Source of the DNA: Aquamicrobium lusatiense
Lineage (GTDB): Bacteria > Pseudomonadota > Alphaproteobacteria > Rhizobiales > Rhizobiaceae
DNA length: 64,000 nt
NCBI RefSeq assembly: GCF_014201615.1
Contig: NZ_JACHEU010000004.1
Coordinates: forward strand, 62,001 to 126,000
Reading direction: 5' to 3'
The notes under the pieces were generated by a model. It saw nothing but the letters and a program-made list of their open reading frames with translations. It made no database searches and was not told the origin of the DNA. Shown piece by piece: positions 36,654-45,955 of this stretch. A program made the position numbers and the translations under genes. Positions within the stretch are counted from its first letter, which is position 1, and each line of letters opens with the position of its first letter.

Positions 36654-37766
36654 ATGGGTGAGGCTGGCAAGTCCGCAACGGTGTATGTCAACGGCCGTTT
36701 CCTGCGCGGCCCCATCACGGGGACCTCGCGGGTGGCCGAGGAGGTTCTGGCCTGCTGGGACGCGGCGATGCTGGCCGGAGACGAGCGCTTTGCGGGCATG
36801 TCGGTCGAGGTGCTGTGTCCGGCAAATGCGGTGCGCTCCCTGCCGCTGCGGGCGATCCCGATCCACCGCCGGGATGTGCTTGGCGGCAAGTTCTGGGAGC
36901 CGGTCGATCTCGGCCTGATGGCGAGGAAGGGAACGCTGGTGAACTTCGCCAATGTGGCGCCCCTGTATCACCCGCGCATGCTGACCTACATGCACGATGC
37001 GCAGATGTTCCTCTATCCGCAATCCTATCCGCGAGGGGAGTTGCGCACCCACCGGCCGCTGATGCGGCTTGCCGGGCGCCTGTCGCGCCGGGTGATCACG
37101 GTTTCAGAATTTTCCAGCCGCATGCTGCAGCGCTTCGGCATCGCGCCGGCTTCGAAAATCGCCGTCATCCATAACGGGGCCGACCACATCCTGCGGGTTG
37201 AGCCGGATAGTTCGGTGCTCGCGAGGTTCGGCCTGCAACCGCAAAACTACGTGCTGATGCTGGGCAGCGCCTTTGCCTACAAGAATATCGAGGTGATCTA
37301 CCGCGCCTTCGCCCGGATGGGGGCAGGTCCCCTCAGGCTGGCGGTGATTGCAAGGGCGGACCTGCGCAAGGCGGTCGGCGCTGTGCAGGACGTCGGCGAC
37401 AGGCTCGTCGTCGTTTCGGACGTCAGCGACGCCGATCTGCGGGCGCTCTACCGCCATGCGCTGGTGTTTGTCCAGCCGGCCCGGACCGAGGGCTTCGCGA
37501 TGACCCAGCTTGAGGCGCTCAATTCGGGGGCGCCCGTCATCACCTGCGCGCTGGGCAGCATGCCGGAAGTGCTGGGGGAGGACGTGGCCTACGCCGATCC
37601 GGATTCGCCCGAGGAATGGGCGCGGGCGATCCTGCGCTTCGAAAGCGATCCGCGCTTTCGAAGCGCGATGGTGGCGCGCGGGCAGGCGATGGCGGCCCGC
37701 TACACCTGGCAAAGAACGGCCGATGCCTTGTGGCGCGAGGTCGTCCGGGTCGCCAAAGGGCGCTGA
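36654..37766 (+). CDS. Glycosyltransferase, GT4-like
   Basis: The 370-residue GT-B enzyme starts VYVNGRFLRGPITGTSRVAEEVL and has HDAQMFLYPQSYP, IAVIHNGADHIL and the donor-site RTEGFAMTQLEALNSGAPVITCALGSMPEVLGEDVAY (EX7E). It is clearly a paralogue of the protein at 34239. A GGGGGG lies before the ATG at 36654. Role: addition of one sugar of the exopolysaccharide repeat unit. Confidence 0.84.
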   Translation: MGEAGKSATVYVNGRFLRGPITGTSRVAEEVLACWDAAMLAGDERFAGMSVEVLCPANAVRSLPLRAIPIHRRDVLGGKFWEPVDLGLMARKGTLVNFANVAPLYHPRMLTYMHDAQMFLYPQSYPRGELRTHRPLMRLAGRLSRRVITVSEFSSRMLQRFGIAPASKIAVIHNGADHILRVEPDSSVLARFGLQPQNYVLMLGSAFAYKNIEVIYRAFARMGAGPLRLAVIARADLRKAVGAVQDVGDRLVVVSDVSDADLRALYRHALVFVQPARTEGFAMTQLEALNSGAPVITCALGSMPEVLGEDVAYADPDSPEEWARAILRFESDPRFRSAMVARGQAMAARYTWQRTADALWREVVRVAKGR

Positions 37767-37889
37767 AGGCGGGGTGCCGCACACCCGGCAGGACAGCCAA
37801 GCCAGCATTTTGTCGTAACCCGCTCGCTGCCCGCTTCGCCAGCTACCACTATTGAGCCGCTTGCGGGTGGACGGCTCTTTTCGACATGC

Positions 37890-37913
37890 TGCCTGCATAA
37901 CAACAAGCAGGCA
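37890..37913 (+). promoter_or_regulatory. Leader hairpin upstream of the priming transferase
   Basis: TGCCTGC and GCAGGCA form a seven-base perfect stem around a ten-base AT-rich loop, 28 bases before the ATG at 37942. It could influence translation or mark an operator; further GCAGGC copies follow directly. Confidence 0.35.
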
Positions 37914-37941
37914 CAGGCAGGCGGCAAGGGGCGTCTTTGGC

Positions 37942-38739
37942 ATGTCGATCAGAGAGAGATCCTACGCCGGAAGCAGCGCGCTTCCGGGGCGAGGGCGGTC
38001 GTTCCTGGACCGCAGGCGCGTTTCGGCTTCAGCTTTTCAGCAGCATCGGCCGCTGGAGACGCAGGGCGCGGCGGTTTCCATACCGGCGGTCGTGCCGGGT
38101 GGCTCCCTCCATCTGTGGCAGCGCCCGCTCGGCGGCAGGTCGAAGCGGGTTATCGACGTGGCGGTTGCCGCCACGGCGCTGATGCTGGCGTTGCCGCTGA
38201 TGCTGGCGATTGCCCTGCTCATCAGGCTGACCTGTAAGGGGCCTGTCATGTTTTCCCATCCACGGGTCGGCTTCAACGGAAGCACGTTTCGCTGCTACAA
38301 GTTCCGCACCATGGTGATCGATGCCGAGCAGCGCCTTCAGACGCATCTGGCGTCCGATCCGCAGGCGGCGGAGGAATGGCGCAAGGCGCGCAAGCTGAAG
38401 CGCGATCCGCGCCTGACGGTGCTCGGCAGCCTGTTGCGCAAATCGAGCCTCGATGAACTGCCGCAGCTGTTCAATATTTTGCGCGGCGACATGAGCTGTG
38501 TCGGACCGCGTCCGATCGTTGCCGAGGAACTGCACCGCTACGGCCCGTATGTGAAGGATTATCTGCATGCCAGACCCGGCCTCACCGGCCTGTGGCAGGT
38601 CACCGGCCGTAATCTGGTGGACTATACCGGGCGGGTGCTGCTCGACGCGCAATATGTGCGCAACTGGTCGCTGCACACGGATTTGCTGATCCTCATCCGG
38701 ACGGCCGGCGCAGTGATGAGGTTCGATCGGGCCTCCTGA
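37942..38739 (+). CDS. ExoY/WcaJ-like priming sugar-1-phosphate transferase
   Basis: The 265-residue protein has a poorly conserved 65-residue N-terminus and one membrane helix (VIDVAVAATALMLALPLMLAIALLIRL). The catalytic domain has CYKFRTMVIDAE, KSSLDELPQLFNILRGDMSCVGPRPIVAEEL and ARPGLTGLWQVTGRN. This family moves hexose-1-phosphate from a UDP- or GDP-sugar to undecaprenyl phosphate and so starts each repeat unit. The ATG at 37942 is favoured over the longer frame from 37852, which would include the hairpin. Its 3' end overlaps the small convergent gene by 47 bases. Confidence 0.88.
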   Translation: MSIRERSYAGSSALPGRGRSFLDRRRVSASAFQQHRPLETQGAAVSIPAVVPGGSLHLWQRPLGGRSKRVIDVAVAATALMLALPLMLAIALLIRLTCKGPVMFSHPRVGFNGSTFRCYKFRTMVIDAEQRLQTHLASDPQAAEEWRKARKLKRDPRLTVLGSLLRKSSLDELPQLFNILRGDMSCVGPRPIVAEELHRYGPYVKDYLHARPGLTGLWQVTGRNLVDYTGRVLLDAQYVRNWSLHTDLLILIRTAGAVMRFDRAS

Positions 38740-39070
38740 GGCCGGATGCCCGGGTCGACGCTGGGTCGGGCTGGGGCGGTGCGGGCTGGAGCCGGTCGGG
38801 CTGGCCGGAAGCATGTTCAGGGACGGTTCCGGCATCTGTCCGGCGACGGCCCGGCACGGTAAGGGCGAGGCCGATCAGGTAGCATCCCTGCAATGTCAGG
38901 ATCAGGTAAAGGGTCCTGGAAAGGATGAGCTTGAGAGACCAATCCAGAAGGACGCCGGTCAGGATCGAAACCATGACCATGATGAGCGTGGCGACAAGGA
39001 TCACAGGCGCCAGAAAACGCGCGCCGATGAAAAGCCCTGCTGCGCCTGCCGTGATGAGTGCGAGGGTCAC
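38693..39070 (-). CDS. Small integral membrane protein of the exopolysaccharide locus
   Basis: 125 residues from a GTG at 39070 preceded by AAGGAGA. Three hydrophobic segments are visible (LALITAGAAGLFIGARFL, PVILVATLIMVMVSILTGVLL, ILSRTLYLILTLQGCYLIGLAL), then a hydrophilic proline-rich tail. Similar small proteins near rhizobial polysaccharide genes are remembered, but no function is known to me. It converges on the priming-transferase gene and overlaps its last 47 bases. The tail may be an artefact of reading through the neighbouring gene. Confidence 0.6.
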   Translation of the reverse strand: MTLALITAGAAGLFIGARFLAPVILVATLIMVMVSILTGVLLDWSLKLILSRTLYLILTLQGCYLIGLALTVPGRRRTDAGTVPEHASGQPDRLQPAPPQPDPASTRASGLRRPDRTSSLRRPSG

Positions 39071-39210
39071 ACCGGTCTCCTTCCCGTTGCCTCTGCACCG
39101 CGACCCGCCTGCTGCGAAGAAGAACAGACTCGCTCCCTTCTGTGAAGTCGCTTTCGGTGCCGCGCGCATCGCGGGCTGGCGCCGCGTTTCGGCATGTGCG
39201 GGCTGAGCCG

Positions 39211-40644
39211 ATGCAGCCCTCGGTCGCAGGGGTGATCGTCTGCGCGGCAATCATCGTTTTCGTGCGCCTCATGGGATGGTCGATGATCGTCGCCTTCATG
39301 GCCTCGCTCGCCTTCGGGGCCACGGCCATCGGAACGCTCTCCGCGCTTGGCGGATCTTCGCCGCAGATCTACACGGTCTTCGCCGCGCTGCTCCTGACGA
39401 CAGCCGTGGCGCGCAAGGGCATCTGGCGCGAGCTGGCGGCGGTGTTCAGCCGTATCGGCGCAGCCTCCGTGATCGTGGTGCTGATGTTCCATGCGCTGAT
39501 CGGTGCAATCCTGTTTCCAAGGCTGTTTGCGGGCCAGACCAGCGTGTTCATCGCATCGCGCAGCAGCCGGGGCGTTTACGAGACCGCGCTCGGTCCGTCC
39601 TCCGCAAATGTCACCCAGACCGCCTATTTCACGCTTGGCATTCTTGTGTTCGTGGCGCTTTGCCTGCTGTTGAGGCGCCGGGAAACGCTTGTCGACGTCA
39701 GGCGGGGGTTCTTTCTCTGGTTCGGGCTGCATACGCTCATGGGCATGGTGGATCTTGCCGGCAAGATGGCGGGGGCGGGGGATGTGCTGGCGCCGATCCG
39801 CACCGCCAGCTATGCGATGCTCACCCTCACCATTGAGGGCGGCTTCTGGCGGATCGCGGGCTCCTATGCCGAGGCTTCGGCCTTCGGCGCGGTGTCGCTG
39901 GCCGGGCTGGCCTTCAGCTACACATACTGGCGCAGGACAAATTCCCGTTTCGCGGCGGCGATAGCGGTGGCGCTGTTCCTGCTGCTTCTCCTGTCCACCT
40001 CGACCACGGCCTATGTCGGGCTGGCACTGCTTGGAATTCCCGTGGCGCTGTCCCTGCTTCGCTCGCTGGCATCGGCGAAGCCCGACCTGCAGGATGTGAT
40101 GCTGACGGCCATGATGGCGCTGCTGTGCCTCGTGATCATGGCCATCAGCCTCTACAATGCGCAGTTCTTCGAGCCCCTTGTGCGGCTGATCGACCAGATG
40201 GTGACCCACAAGATGTCTTCGGCTTCCGGGCAGGAGCGCGCCTACTGGAACTACAAGAGCATGCAGGCTTTCTTCGATACGAACGGGCTCGGCATCGGCC
40301 TTGGAAGCTCGCGCGCGTCGAGCTGGCCGATCGCGGTGCTGTCACAGCTTGGCGTGGTCGGCGGCACCCTTGTCGCCGTGCTGCTGGCAGCTCTCCTGTG
40401 GCCGCCTGGCCGCCTGAGGCAGCCCGTCGATGCCGAGGCCGATGCGATCATGGCCAGCGCGCGGGCCAGCGCCCTGGCTGCGCTGCTGGCTGCTTCGCTC
40501 GCCGGCGGCCTTGCCGATCCGGGAATGGGATTTTTCGTGCCGCTGGCCGTGGTGATGGCCTGCTCCGCCAGAATATGGGCGTCGCCGCTGCCGCGCGGAC
40601 ACGCATTCGGCCAAGCCGGTCCGCAGCTTTCCGCACACCGATGA
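39211..40644 (+). CDS. Wzy/ExoQ-like polysaccharide polymerase
   Basis: About 477 residues with ten to eleven hydrophobic segments and a periplasmic loop (SRSSRGVYETALGPSSANVTQTAYF). The C-terminal half has QERAYWNYKSMQAFFDTNGLGIGLGSSRASSWPIAVLSQLGVVG. This layout fits O-antigen ligase/polymerase superfamily proteins (Wzy, ExoQ). It would link lipid-borne repeat units on the periplasmic side. The start is ATG 39211; the frame upstream is open but carries no conserved segment. A WaaL-type ligase has the same fold; the locus favours polymerase. Confidence 0.8.
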   Translation: MQPSVAGVIVCAAIIVFVRLMGWSMIVAFMASLAFGATAIGTLSALGGSSPQIYTVFAALLLTTAVARKGIWRELAAVFSRIGAASVIVVLMFHALIGAILFPRLFAGQTSVFIASRSSRGVYETALGPSSANVTQTAYFTLGILVFVALCLLLRRRETLVDVRRGFFLWFGLHTLMGMVDLAGKMAGAGDVLAPIRTASYAMLTLTIEGGFWRIAGSYAEASAFGAVSLAGLAFSYTYWRRTNSRFAAAIAVALFLLLLLSTSTTAYVGLALLGIPVALSLLRSLASAKPDLQDVMLTAMMALLCLVIMAISLYNAQFFEPLVRLIDQMVTHKMSSASGQERAYWNYKSMQAFFDTNGLGIGLGSSRASSWPIAVLSQLGVVGGTLVAVLLAALLWPPGRLRQPVDAEADAIMASARASALAALLAASLAGGLADPGMGFFVPLAVVMACSARIWASPLPRGHAFGQAGPQLSAHR

Positions 40645-40664
40645 ATGGAAGCGTGGGGGCATTT

Positions 40665-42089
40665 CTATCGCGCTGTGGAGTCGGCGCCGGCGATCTTGGC
40701 GGAACCCATTTCCACTGACGCGGGGTTGAGGGTCGTTTCAGGCGCATCCGCCTGGCTGCCGATCGCCTTCAGATATTCCGGCGGCATCGGGATCTCCACC
40801 TTCACCGTATCGCCCGGCAGCACCGGGCTCGCCATGGTCGCCGCGATTTCGAGGATGCTTCCATCCGCAGCCGGCCGGTAGATCGTATAGATCGGTTCGG
40901 CCTGTTCCATGCTGGCGCGGCGGGCCATCAGTCTGGGTGCTGCCAGTTCCGATTCGAAGATCAGGCGCGCGGTGGTTTCGGCCTTGCGGTCCAGCGCATC
41001 CAGCTCGATCTGCGTGTCGCGCAGCGCGTTGGTGATCTCGTTGCGGCGCGTGTCCTGCATTTCGATGATCTGGATTTCGGTGCGGCTGATTTCCTGCCGG
41101 CTGCGCAGCAGGCTGGTTTCGGCGGCGAGCCGTTCGCTCTGTATCTGCGCAAGTGCCCGTTCGAGCGAAAGTTCGCGGGGAGCGGCGGCGAGCCCGCGCT
41201 CCACCAGAGAGGCTACGCTGCCCAGCTCCTTCTGCACAAGCTCCACCTGCTTGTCGAGAAACACGAGCTGCGCCCCGAGCGACGTCACTTCCTTTTCCAG
41301 AAAGTCGCGAAGGTTCCTGAGGGCACGAATCTGTGTCTCGATGCCTTCCCGGCGCGCCTTGAAGATCGATTCCTCCTGCCGCATCAGCAGGGCAACCTCG
41401 TCGTCGTCACTGATCGCGACAAGTTGCGGCGGAAAGTCGACGGAAGCTGCCTGCGCCAGTTCCGCCCCGAGCCGGGCCTTGCGCGCCAGCAGATTGATCC
41501 TGTTGAGCCCGATCAGCTTTGCTTCGCCCTGACCCTGTATGATCTCGCGCTCATAGCGATCCATGCGCTCCTCGCGCAGCCGTATTCCGCCGGCGATGCC
41601 GAGCGCCTGCATCACGGTAAGGCCGGGACGATAGGCGAATTCGCCTGATTGCGTGACCTGTCCCAGAATGTAGAAGGGGCGATATTGCACCACCTCGACG
41701 GCGGTGTCGGGCTTGCGGCCGAGCCCCATGTTGCGCACCAGACTGTCGCCTATGGCGCTGGCCAGTTCGGCGGTGGTGCGCCCGGCGGCGCCGACCTCGC
41801 CTGCCAGCGGCAGCGAGAGCGCGCCCGAGGAACTGACGATGAACACATCGTTGAGCGCCGTCCATTCAAAGACGGTGTCGCGCGACGCCCGCCATTCGAA
41901 CACCTTGATGCGCACCCTGTCCTGCGCGCCGAGCCGGTATTCCTCGCCCTGTGCGGGGGCCATGCCCAGCACGAGGGCGGCGGATGCCACGCAGATCGAC
42001 AGGATCATGCCGGGCCGCGATGCCGCTTTGCCTGAAGCGGGCTGCGGGCGTTTCAGATGGGGGCGTGAGGGAAATGAGGTGAAGCGCAT
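40665..42089 (-). CDS. ExoF/Wza-like polysaccharide export protein
   Basis: 474 residues. A membrane/signal segment (MILSICVASAALVLGMAPAQG) follows a basic N-terminus. Then come a polysaccharide-export domain (YRLGAQDRVRIKVFEWRASRDTVFEWTALNDVFIVSSSGALSLPLAGEV) and a SLBB domain (YILGQVTQSGEFAYRPGLTVMQALGIAGG). A long coiled coil (about 200-370) and a final beta-rich domain follow (PVLPGDTVKVEIP). This is the ExoF architecture. It would form the periplasmic/outer membrane part of the export channel with the ExoP-like protein. It is convergent with the polymerase gene. Confidence 0.85.
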   Translation of the reverse strand: MRFTSFPSRPHLKRPQPASGKAASRPGMILSICVASAALVLGMAPAQGEEYRLGAQDRVRIKVFEWRASRDTVFEWTALNDVFIVSSSGALSLPLAGEVGAAGRTTAELASAIGDSLVRNMGLGRKPDTAVEVVQYRPFYILGQVTQSGEFAYRPGLTVMQALGIAGGIRLREERMDRYEREIIQGQGEAKLIGLNRINLLARKARLGAELAQAASVDFPPQLVAISDDDEVALLMRQEESIFKARREGIETQIRALRNLRDFLEKEVTSLGAQLVFLDKQVELVQKELGSVASLVERGLAAAPRELSLERALAQIQSERLAAETSLLRSRQEISRTEIQIIEMQDTRRNEITNALRDTQIELDALDRKAETTARLIFESELAAPRLMARRASMEQAEPIYTIYRPAADGSILEIAATMASPVLPGDTVKVEIPMPPEYLKAIGSQADAPETTLNPASVEMGSAKIAGADSTAR

Positions 42090-42101
42090 ATGCCGTTCTC
42101 A

Positions 42102-42980
42102 TCACTGGATCTGAAGGATGTATTCAGGTTCGACGCGCCCTTTCAGCAGGTGGCCGAGGGCCATCAGGTTGCCGCGCAGGCGTCCGCGCCGGTCGATATG
42201 GGTTTCGGGGTTGATGCTGCGGACAGTGTTGGCGGCGATGTTGCGCGCCATCAGCTTCAGCGCGAAGCTGGCGGGCATCGTGCCCTTGCGCAGCAGGTAG
42301 ACCGGATTCACGACCTGCGAATAACCGAAGCGCAATCCGCTCATGCGTCCGCCCCTGACCGCCATGTGGACGCTGCGGATGGCCGGCAGGGAGACAATCC
42401 TGCCGCGCCGCCCGAGCTGGGTGGTGAAGTCGATGTCCTCCTGCCAGCTATAGAGCGCCAGCCGCTCGTCGAAGCGCAGGTCGCCGATCATGGCGGTGCG
42501 GATCGTCATGTTGCCGCCTTGCGCGCCGATCTGGTCGGCCGCGTCGTCGCCTGCCTCGTCAACCACGTCCGCCGCGCGCAGGGCTGCCAGACCGTCAGCC
42601 CATGAAATTTCTCCGGTCGTCGCGCCATCCCTGATGATGTGGCCCATGACCACCGCCCAGTCGGGGTTCTGCTCAAGCGCCCGGCAGGCGCGCTCCAGAT
42701 AGCGTGTCGCAGGGATCAGGTCGTCGTCGAGATAGGTGATGACGTCGAAGCGGCCGAGCGCCATTTCAAGGCCGCGGTTGCGCTGCGCCGATATGCACTT
42801 GATGCCGAACACCTTGCTGACCGGAAAGCGTGTCTTTACGTTGGGAACCTGCGTGTCGTCGGTGGTCGAGAGGATGACTTCATCGGGAAGCTTCGTCTGT
42901 TCTCCCAGCCACACGAGAAGCCGGCCGAGAACCTCCCTGCGCCCGTAGGTTGGAATGATCACAGCATGTGTGAGAGCCAT
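42102..42980 (-). CDS. Glycosyltransferase family 2 (GT-A fold)
   Basis: The 292-residue GT2 enzyme has AVIIPTYGRREVLGRLLVWLGEQ at the N-terminus, the metal-binding DDD in DVITYLDDDLIPATRYLERA and a later SWQEDIDFTTQLGRRG (ED motif of the acceptor region). The ATG at 42980 has GGGGAA upstream; the longer frame to 43121 looks non-coding. It lies 12 bases upstream of the ExoF-like gene on the minus strand but is transcribed after it. It adds one sugar to the repeat unit. Confidence 0.84.
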   Translation of the reverse strand: MALTHAVIIPTYGRREVLGRLLVWLGEQTKLPDEVILSTTDDTQVPNVKTRFPVSKVFGIKCISAQRNRGLEMALGRFDVITYLDDDLIPATRYLERACRALEQNPDWAVVMGHIIRDGATTGEISWADGLAALRAADVVDEAGDDAADQIGAQGGNMTIRTAMIGDLRFDERLALYSWQEDIDFTTQLGRRGRIVSLPAIRSVHMAVRGGRMSGLRFGYSQVVNPVYLLRKGTMPASFALKLMARNIAANTVRSINPETHIDRRGRLRGNLMALGHLLKGRVEPEYILQIQ

Positions 42981-43055
42981 CGTGCATTCCCCCTGCCGTT
43001 GCGGAGCGGCGTCTGCCGCGACGCGGTTGCCATCGATGATCCTAGTGGGCGGCAA

Positions 43056-43073
43056 TGCAGGATGCAGCCTGCA
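43056..43073. promoter_or_regulatory. Inverted repeat between divergent glycosyltransferase genes
   Basis: TGCAGG-ATGCAG-CCTGCA has perfect six-base arms with a six-base spacer. It lies between the genes at 42102 (minus) and 43218 (plus), where both promoters should be. Confidence 0.35.
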
Positions 43074-43217
43074 AATAAGGTGTCGGTTGCGGCGATTGTA
43101 GCTCCATGGAGGTAGCGGCATTACGCCTTTGGGCTGTGTCCGGACCGCAGCGATCCCCCCTTCACGCCATTCGACCAGCTTGTTCCTTCACCTTGCCCCG
43201 TAAGAAACTCCAACCTC

Positions 43218-44525
43218 ATGCCCTTCGGCAGAAAGGGCGGTCAAATGGGGTGGGTTCGCAACATGCATCAGGCACGCCAGAACGGCTGGGCGCACGGTGA
43301 GCGCCTCGATCCGGGGTTGCGCGGGGCAGGGTTGGACGCGGCAGAATGGGACAGGCTGGCCGACAGCGAACTGCCCATGCCGGCAGTGGACCGCAACGCG
43401 CGCATCGCGGTGGTTCACGACTGGTGCCCGAATTTTCGCGGCGGCGAGCGGGTGCTGGCGCGCATATGCAGCGTGTTTCCCAAAGCGGAGGTGTTCACCC
43501 TGTTCGACTTCCTGCCGCGCGAGGTGAAGGAGGAGTATTTCCCCGACGTCGTCTTCCATACCTCGGTCGCCAACCGGCTGCCGCTGGTGCACAAATATCA
43601 CCGCGCGCTGTTCTTCCTCTGCCCGTTCCTGATCGAGCAGTTCGACGTCACCGGTTACGATGCTGTCATCTCGTCCTCGGCCGCCTTCTCCAGAGGCGTG
43701 CTGACCCGGCCCGACCAGCCGCATCTGTGCTATGTGCACAGTCCGATCCGCTATGCGTGGGACGAGCAGTTCTCCTATCTCCAGCAGGGTCGGTTCGGTT
43801 TCGGGCCGAAGGGACTGGCCTTCCGCTACCTGCTGCACAAGCTGCGCATGTGGGACATGCGCACGGCCCATGGACCGGACCTCATGCTCGCCAATTCGAG
43901 CTATGTGCGCGCGCGTATCAGGCGCATTTACGGGCGCGAGGCGATGGTGGTTCATCCGCCGGTGCCGACGGGCGAACTGTACTATGTGCCCGTCAAGGAA
44001 GACTATTACGTCACTGCGGCGTTCCATGCGCCCTACAAGCGGCTGGACGTCGTTGTCGAGGCGTTCACCCGTATGCCGTCGCGCCGTCTCGTGGTGGTGG
44101 GCGACGAGGCGCAGTCGAAGCATCTGCGATCGCGGGCCGGTCCCAATATCAGCTTCACCGGCCATCTGCCGCGCAAGGACTATGTGGCCAATATCGCCCA
44201 TGCCCGCGCGATGGTGTTCGCCGGTTGCGAGGATTTCGGCATTGCGCTCGCCGAAGCTCAATATTGCGGAACGCCGCTGATCGCGTTCGGGAGGGGCGGT
44301 GCCAGCGATATCGTGCGGCCGCTGGGGCAGGTGCGCGAGCCGACCGGGGTGCTGTTTGCCCGTCAGGACCCCCGGAGCCTTATCGACGCCGTCGGGCATT
44401 TCGAGGCCAATGAGGAGGCGATCGCGCCGCTGGCCTGCCACCTCAATGCCGAGCGCTTTTCGGAGGCGCGGTTCGATCGCGAGATCCTGCAGGCCATGGC
44501 CTCGCTGCCGGCCATGCACGGTTAA
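43218..44525 (+). CDS. Glycosyltransferase, GT4 (WbaZ/mannosyltransferase-like)
   Basis: About 435 residues. RIAVVHDWCPNFRGGERVLARICSVFPKAEVFTLFDFLP, HSPIRYAWDEQF and LMLANSSYVRARIRRIYGREAMVVHPPV are typical of the WbaZ/WbdC-type GT4 mannosyltransferases. The C-terminal donor site is FAGCEDFGIALAEAQYCGTPLIAFGRGGASDIV. GDP-mannose or a GDP-heptose is a reasonable donor, given the nucleotide-sugar genes in the locus (inference). Start 43218 or 43245. Its last four bases overlap the convergent hydrolase gene. Confidence 0.84.
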   Translation: MPFGRKGGQMGWVRNMHQARQNGWAHGERLDPGLRGAGLDAAEWDRLADSELPMPAVDRNARIAVVHDWCPNFRGGERVLARICSVFPKAEVFTLFDFLPREVKEEYFPDVVFHTSVANRLPLVHKYHRALFFLCPFLIEQFDVTGYDAVISSSAAFSRGVLTRPDQPHLCYVHSPIRYAWDEQFSYLQQGRFGFGPKGLAFRYLLHKLRMWDMRTAHGPDLMLANSSYVRARIRRIYGREAMVVHPPVPTGELYYVPVKEDYYVTAAFHAPYKRLDVVVEAFTRMPSRRLVVVGDEAQSKHLRSRAGPNISFTGHLPRKDYVANIAHARAMVFAGCEDFGIALAEAQYCGTPLIAFGRGGASDIVRPLGQVREPTGVLFARQDPRSLIDAVGHFEANEEAIAPLACHLNAERFSEARFDREILQAMASLPAMHG

Positions 44526-45955
44526 GGGTGCTCGCTTTCCTGCGCAAACAGCAGCGGATGGGCCGAGCGGAACTCGTCCGAGCGGATGATTTCCTGTGCC
44601 AGTTGCGGCGGCGTCAATTCGCGACGGTCGAGGCGGGCGAGATAGTCGGACAGGCCCCTTCCATCCGGCTCTCGGCTGAGCAGCAGCATATAGACCGCTT
44701 TTATGTAGTCAGCATTCGTCATGCGCGCGACGGGATGCGCGCGCATGAACTCGCTCGTTTCCAGAAGCTCCGCCAGCGCTGCCGCTGTGCTTTGCCCACG
44801 CTTCAGGGCGAGGGAAACGCGCCATTGCTCGGCTGGGGCCGGCAGGCGGTGCAGTGCAAGGCAATAGAGATAGGCTGCCTGATTGGCATGGTTGGCCACC
44901 GACGTGTCGAGCGCCTTCCGGTCGCAGCCGGGGGCTGGGGGAAGCGCTGGTGCCGCATCTTCGGCATCGCCTTCCGCCGCGATGAAACCCCTGGCGGTGC
45001 TGTAAGCCAGCTTGACGCCATCGGGCGTCCATCTGCCTTCGTCCGTCTTGCGCAGGCGCGCCAGCCCCATGGTGGCCTCGAAGCTCGGCGCCCAATAGGG
45101 CTCGTCCAGCAGTTCGTAGATATGGGCGGCCTCGATGCGGTATTCGGCCCGCAGTTCGCGAAACTGGCGCATCATCTCCAGCAGCCCGTCGGCCTGATCC
45201 TGTTCGCCCTTTTCGCCGGAGCGGTTGAACTCGGTGATCCAGACCGGCTTGCCGAGGGTACTGAGATAGTCGAGCGGCCGCTTCAGGTCGTCGCCATAGT
45301 GGTGCCAGACCGAAATGTCCCAGTCGATGCCATCCGCCTTCATGCGTTCGAAGGCTCCGGTGTGGCCCCAGCCCGCGGTGCCCATAGCCTTGCGGATTGT
45401 AGGGTCCGCCGCCTCCGCCCCGTCGGAAAGCCCGCGCAGCACGGCGCTCACCTTTTTCCAGCGCGGCGTGAAATAGTGCGAGGGATCGTCGCCTCCGGCG
45501 GTGCCCCATGAACAGTCATATTGCGTGCCGTCGTCGCGCATCTCGCAGGCGCTGATCAGGGCATGGATTTCCATCTCGTTGCCGAGTTCCCACACGCGAA
45601 TGTCATCCCTGAAGCGGGAAACCAGCGTTTCCGCCATGGCGTAGGATTTTGCATAAAGGTCGCCGATGGTTTCGGTATCGAGGTCGAAATCGGGCGTGAT
45701 CACCGGCAATATGTCGATGCCGCGCGCCTTCGCCTCTTTAACCAGAGCCGCGAGCCCGGAAATATGATCGAGGCTGGAAACGTTCACCCGGTAGGACGTC
45801 ATGCCGAGATCGCGCACATAGTCGAGCTGCTGCTCGAAGGAGATGTCGGGATAGGCCGTGAAAGGATGGCCGTTGACGCCCCATCGAAAGTCTTCGCTCC
45901 ATGCGGCGCTGACGCTGAGCAGGCCGGCCAGAGCCATGCAGAGCCGGACGATCAT
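44522..45955 (-). CDS. Secreted glycoside hydrolase-like protein with C-terminal DUF4214
   Basis: 477 residues. A signal peptide MIVRLCMALAGLLSVSAAWS precedes a TIM-barrel glycosidase of clan A type (WGVNGHPFTAYPDISFEQQLDYVRDLGMTSYRVNV). The putative acid/base Glu is in VWELGNEMEIH and the nucleophile Glu in VWITEFNRSG. A C-terminal DUF4214 domain (about 385-470) has NHANQAAYLYCLALHRLP and DYIKAVYMLLLSREPDGRGLSDYLARLD. It probably trims or degrades polysaccharide in the periplasm or outside. The ATG overlaps the aminotransferase stop by four bases, so it is the last gene of the heptose operon. Confidence 0.8.
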   Translation of the reverse strand: MIVRLCMALAGLLSVSAAWSEDFRWGVNGHPFTAYPDISFEQQLDYVRDLGMTSYRVNVSSLDHISGLAALVKEAKARGIDILPVITPDFDLDTETIGDLYAKSYAMAETLVSRFRDDIRVWELGNEMEIHALISACEMRDDGTQYDCSWGTAGGDDPSHYFTPRWKKVSAVLRGLSDGAEAADPTIRKAMGTAGWGHTGAFERMKADGIDWDISVWHHYGDDLKRPLDYLSTLGKPVWITEFNRSGEKGEQDQADGLLEMMRQFRELRAEYRIEAAHIYELLDEPYWAPSFEATMGLARLRKTDEGRWTPDGVKLAYSTARGFIAAEGDAEDAAPALPPAPGCDRKALDTSVANHANQAAYLYCLALHRLPAPAEQWRVSLALKRGQSTAAALAELLETSEFMRAHPVARMTNADYIKAVYMLLLSREPDGRGLSDYLARLDRRELTPPQLAQEIIRSDEFRSAHPLLFAQESEHP

